Source: Trichostrongylus colubriformis
Taxonomy: Eukaryota; Nematoda; Chromadorea; Rhabditida; Trichostrongylidae
Assembly: GCA_963978905.1 (NCBI GenBank)
Contig: OZ022261.1
Location: 24,115,686 to 24,179,685 of the forward strand
Direction of reading: 5' to 3'
DNA length: 64,000 nt
Part shown: positions 59,997 to 64,000 of the stretch, piece after piece
Layout of the letters: every line of letters begins with the position of its first letter
Numbering within the stretch: the stretch's first letter is position 1
Notes under the pieces: generated by a model
Database searches by the model: none
What the model was told of the DNA's origin: nothing
The model's input: the letters and a program-made list of their open reading frames with translations, nothing else
Made by a program: the position numbers and the translations under genes

Positions 59997-61559
59997 GGCC
60001 GCAATTATATACCAGACGCCGACTGCCGTGCATTTGCGTACTTATGGCAGGTACCGTAACCCTACACCTAGTTATAATTCGCTTTAGTGCACACCATGGG
60101 ATGGCACCTTACCACTGCGTAACACTGTTTAATGTTCCCGCTTGTTGTGCTTCTTCTCATATCTTCCCTGGAGCAGAAAACTTCCACTGCTGGGGTTTAC
60201 TAGATCAAAGTTGTTTTTTGCACTATTCGAGGCTGCATAGACCCCTGAAGTTTACGCTTTCAAAGTTTATGGTGCGTATCAACAAACATGTACATAGGTG
60301 ATATACCGTTCTTGCCACCTGTATGGCAGCGCAACTATTTGAGCGAACTTTTTACGTGAAGTAAACTCTATCAAGGTGCAGGATAGATGCGAGACATAGG
60401 TGCTATGTAGAGTTATAGGAACTGATTAATAAGGGAGGGCACTCATTTTTTCGTTGGTCTTTTACTGTGCTGGGGTCAAATAAAGTCGGGGGGGGGGGGG
60501 GGAAGACGCAACTTTGCGTCGACGTCGAAACTCCTTTCCCTCCCTAGGCTTAGGGTAAAATTGATATCTGCTCCTTCCACATAAAAAAGCATATGTCAAA
60601 TCATAGGTCTCATCTGCTTCAGCCTTAGCTTAGGGAGGGAAAGAAGCCTTGACGTGGGTGAAATGTCGACGCAGTTGCGTCTCCCCCGACTTTATTTGAC
60701 CCCTGTGCTGTCCTACAAGCATCACATTGCACATCCGAACGTTTATTTTGCCTAGCCCAGAGAACGGAAGTAAGGATTCATTTTCCTGGCAAAGCTTTGG
60801 TAGAAATAACGTCGAATGTCAAGTGCAAAGAATCCCTCCCTCCGCAACTCTTTTATTTACTTGGGTTCGAACTAACGTAGCTCTAACCGCCAACGAGCTA
60901 GACTGCGATTACAAATTAGCAGCTTCTGGAACACCGTTATTTCCGATGCGGCATGTTGGTATCGAAATGTGCATGGAACTGTATGAGACTTGAATGAAAT
61001 ATGACAGTCTCCGATAAAAGTAGAGTTGGGGAAAGTGCGATCAATTATGCTCTTCTTTGTGACGATAATGTAAGGGGTAGAGCACAACGATGAATGGGCA
61101 CCGACTGAATCTGCTGCAATCGTGCAAAAAGTCCGGTTCTGATGTGGTAGATAAATGCTGAAGAAATACTTAATTGGTGCAGGTGGAAGCACTTATTTTC
61201 ACGCTGTCGTTCCTCACATGATACCATCCTCTGATCATCTGCTTTCATGTGCTGATACACTAGAGTGTAAATTTTCATCAAACCTTATCAAGGGCAGATA
61301 CGAGTTTCTCCTCAACTAATGCTTAGGCAAAATAGCGCCGGACGTCAAGAGCAGTGTGTGACTCCCCTAACGGCATTAGCATCATATAATTCCACGTGAT
61401 AACGATTAGGAAGAAGAATATCACGTGTTAAGCAGTGATGAAGTGACTACAATAACCCAAGCTCTATGCCATGACGACTATAAATACGCGCAAGGTTACG
61501 GTACCTGCCATCAGTACGCAAATGCACGGCAGTCGGCGTCTGGTATATAATTGCGGCCA
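59997..61559. mobile_element. 1.56-kb structure with 65-bp inverted ends
   Basis: GGCCGCAATTATATACCAGA through GGTACCGTAACC at 59997-60060 recurs inverted at 61493-61559 with only one or two changes. No transposase was recognised between them. A poly-G MITE sits inside at 60472-60703. Near-identity of the arms suggests recent insertion or conversion. No target duplication could be placed with confidence. Confidence 0.65.
60472..60703. mobile_element. 232-bp MITE with a 15-G run and 6-bp target duplication
   Basis: Ends GGGGTCAAATAAAGTCGG and its complement, followed inwards by GACGCAACTTTGCGTCGAC and a diverged complement. TGTGCT flanks both sides (60466-60471; 60704-60709). A 15-G run follows the left end, while the right end has only five C residues, so the tract has expanded on one side. 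Confidence 0.8.
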
Positions 61560-62654
61560 CCGTACTACTTGTTCTTTTCTTGTTCTTATTCTTCCAGCAG
61601 ATGTGAACAGTTTACTTTTATGGTATAACTGACCCTGTTCCTCCAAAGCTTTGTAGCCCAGATTTCATCATCCCTTTCTCTTTTCTCAACTTTTTTTTTA
61701 CAAAAATGACTGTGAGTTGGATACATCAGTGCTGATAAGGTGCTCTTTGGTGTGGGCGATTCAGGCGATTGAGCGGTCGAGCGAATAGGCGAAAAGAACA
61801 AGATGCGTATGGGTTAGGTGATCGTGAGCAATATCAAGATCGATATGCATCTTTTTCTTTACGCATGAGCGCTTAATTGCCTAGTCGACGCGCATCTCAA
61901 TCTTTTCGTTTATTCGCCTAATCGTCTAAATTGTCAACTCCGTACAACGCCTGACCATCCTCTCTTTCTCCTCTTTCGTACTGGATTAGCTGAGGCCGTT
62001 GACGCATTTCGCAATTTCGCGATTCTGCAGTTTTGCGATCTGCGGTTTTGCGGTGTCGCACTTTCGCACACGACACTGCGACCTTTGAGCAGGGTCAAGC
62101 GTCCAGTTGAGGGAAATTTTCAAAAAATACGACCCCCCCCCCAAAAGGAGCCCCCAATACGACCCCCCCTTCCTGGCTTAGGTAAAAATAATGTCCAGAG
62201 GGATGCCCCCTCCTCCCCCCCCCCTCATTGTGACAGCACCAGATGAGCTTCCCATGCATATACTCGAAAAAGCATTCTACAAACTATTATATTATGGACA
62301 CACATTGACTCATGTCCATCAATGGGCTGTGATTGAATAAAAACTGAATCAGTAATAATGAAGGCACGAGAACTCTCGATCAAAAAAACAAAAACAAAAG
62401 ACTGTTACCTTTGAAGTTTCGTTTCAGGCGACGGGCGACCGCCCGTTTCGGGCGACGTGCGAAGCGGTCGCGTTGGAGCGCGTTATCTTATTATCACCCC
62501 ATACTAAATTCCGACATTATTAAAACACTTCAAATTTTACCTAGAGCCCATCTTTCAAGCAGCTGTGACCTGTTTTCCCAATAACTTCCTTAGACCTATC
62601 TATTGACTACTTGCTTTCCCTTATGGTTGCTTAGTTCTCGATATGGGTTTCCAG
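61560..62654. other. Gene-free stretch with low-complexity patches
   Basis: Degenerate GCGATTTCGC-like strings lie at 62000-62090, C-runs with ATACGACCCCCC at 62130-62170, and a run of C at 62210-62225. No gene is seen. Confidence 0.5.
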
Positions 62655-63000
62655 TTGAGGGTTAGTTGAGGGGAATTTCGGAGTGTTTCACTTCAAATGA
62701 CCATAACTTCCTTCAAACTTAACTGCATGAGTTCGTTTGGGTGAAGCAGAGTCTGCGAGGTTTTTGCTTTCGAATGACTACCTGAGCTATGCCATACCTC
62801 TGAAAGGAAGCAAGTTATTTTGAGGGAAGCCAGTTGAGGGCCAGTTGAGGGGAATTTCGGAGTGTTTTACTTCAAATGACCATAACTTCCTTCAAACTCA
62901 ACTATATGAGTTCGTTTGGGTGAAGCAGAGTCTGCGAGGTTTTTGCTTTCGAATGACTACCTGAGCTATGCCACACCTCTGAAACGAAGCAAGAAAAATT
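62655..63000. repeat. Tandem repeat, 179-bp unit x 2
   Basis: The unit holding GGAATTTCGGAGTGTTT, GACCATAACTTCCTTCAAAC and GAATGACTACCTGAGCTATG occurs twice, with the matching string at 62673 and again at 62852. Nearly identical. It leads directly into the dispersed repeat at 63025. Confidence 0.9.
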
Positions 63001-63024
63001 CAGAAAAGCTAGTTGAGGGGACCT

Positions 63025-63680
63025 TTTTTTCGTCGAATTTGCGAGATCTTCCCACGAATCTTCCCTAAAATCAATTCATTGTTGCTGAAATTTTTCCAGT
63101 ATGCATCCTTCGCTCTCGGAGGCCTAGTGGGAAGGCGAGAAGCGTCGGTCAGCTTTTCTGTGGGATGCGCCATGCATGGGGATTTCATCCACATTCTCAA
63201 TGAATACAAACGTTTCTCCGGTCCGCATAGTGGCCGCCAACACTAGATTACGTACTTGCGATCGTAGTAAGATATGGAAGAATCCCTATCAGCTAATTTT
63301 CCGCTTTCATCCCATTGTTTTTGGAGTGTCCATCCACGGTGGTACCCGCTAATAGATATCGCTTCCCACGACTTATCGGTGAATTCCGGAGGTGTCTCTG
63401 TACGTGGTTTCGGTGTCAGCGGACCAACAAAAGAGTTATTGGTACTGGCCGGTTTCGTTGTGAATTGCGCCATGCATGAGGTTTCCATGATGATTAAGTT
63501 AAACTAGTTTTGGGTAAACCCATTTAGCCAATTTGATCACTTCTCCCTTTACACCCTTAGCCTGAGAAATTCTGCTGATCACTGCCTACCTCGACAATTA
63601 CGACCCCCCTCCCCTCCTAGCGGACCAAATACGACCCCCCCTGTTGAGGATTCCTCAACGGAGGCTTGACCCTGCCTTTG
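63025..63680. repeat. Dispersed repeat, copy 2 (first copy at 48095 and 48930)
   Basis: Continuous version of the repeat split by 330 bp at 48 kb. It includes GAGATCTTCCCACGAATCTT, CATCCACGGTGGTACCCGC, TACGTGGTTTCGGTGTCAGC and the ACGACCCCCC strings. Non-coding as far as I can see. Confidence 0.75.
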
Positions 63681-63830
63681 AGATCTTGCATTGGGCATTG
63701 CTGGAACGCAAAATCGTGAAATCGCGCATGTGGAAATCGTTAAGTCTGACTGCGACCATACTGATTTCGGAGCTATTGATGGATATATTGTATCATACAA
63801 TATCACTAACTATTCCTCCTTCAACCGTTT

Positions 63831-63900
63831 ACCATGCAGTAGTGCAATGTTCATACGGATTGTATTTTTTACCATGCAGTAGTGCAATGTTCATACGGAT
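63831..63900. repeat. 40-bp tandem duplication
   Basis: ACCATGCAGTAGTGCAATGT then TCATACGGATT occurs at 63831 and 63871 with a 40-base period and no mismatch over about 30 bases. Confidence 0.9.
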
Positions 63901-64000
63901 TATTTTTATGTCACGATCACAAGATTTTTTTTTGTCAAAGCTTAACGAGGGGGAATCTTCTTGATATGGGTTCCATTCATACCCATGATCCAGTTACCTC

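Noticed and set aside
59738..60301. Longest open frame in the window (187 codons, plus)
   Set aside because: It lacks an ATG start, runs through the left inverted end of the 59997-61559 structure, and the same residues appear from the opposite copy at 61500. Best explained as chance openness across a repeat.

Overview
This is nuclear DNA of a nematode, most likely a clade V parasitic (strongylid-type) worm. The evidence is a complete 376-residue actin gene with six exons and mostly 65-86 bp introns, a six-exon cuticle collagen gene, very low gene density, and a dense background of mariner/Tc1 remnants, fold-back MITEs and tRNA-derived repeats. The order-level assignment is inference. No CRISPR, operon, rRNA gene, phage or plasmid feature is present.

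Layout. 1-612 holds the broken N-terminal half of a mariner transposase (minus). Two tRNA-headed SINE-like copies face away from each other at 3.25-3.5 kb, followed by a MITE. 4,587-7,578 is actin (minus), with an open antisense frame in its first intron. Its TATA/CCAAT promoter lies in a 165-bp gap shared with a candidate 82-residue gene (plus, 7,744-8,067). 8.6-14.5 kb is gene-poor. 14,554-16,102 is a dead Tc1-family element with long IR/DR-type ends. 16.9-28.4 kb is repeat country: MITEs, a second divergent SINE pair and several dispersed families.

33,054-37,165 (plus) is the cuticle collagen gene. A candidate gene with consistent splice phases starts at 39,953. 43,522-45,085 is a TA-flanked inverted-repeat element with a second pair of near-identical ends inside it. 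50,231-50,828 is a MITE with a TTA target duplication carrying a tRNA-like insert. 51,957-55,558 (plus) encodes a 173-residue BTB/T1 (KCTD-like) protein whose 2.5-kb third intron is filled with fold-back elements. The remainder holds a TATA-driven orphan ORF (57.3 kb), a 1.56-kb inverted-repeat structure enclosing a poly-G MITE (60-61.5 kb), and dispersed repeats to the window end.

Three genes are secure (actin, collagen, KCTD-like) and do not form one pathway. I found no convincing new multi-gene system. The most unusual content is architectural: divergent SINE pairs, MITE families that share end sequences, fold-back clusters inside introns, and a compact divergent promoter at actin.
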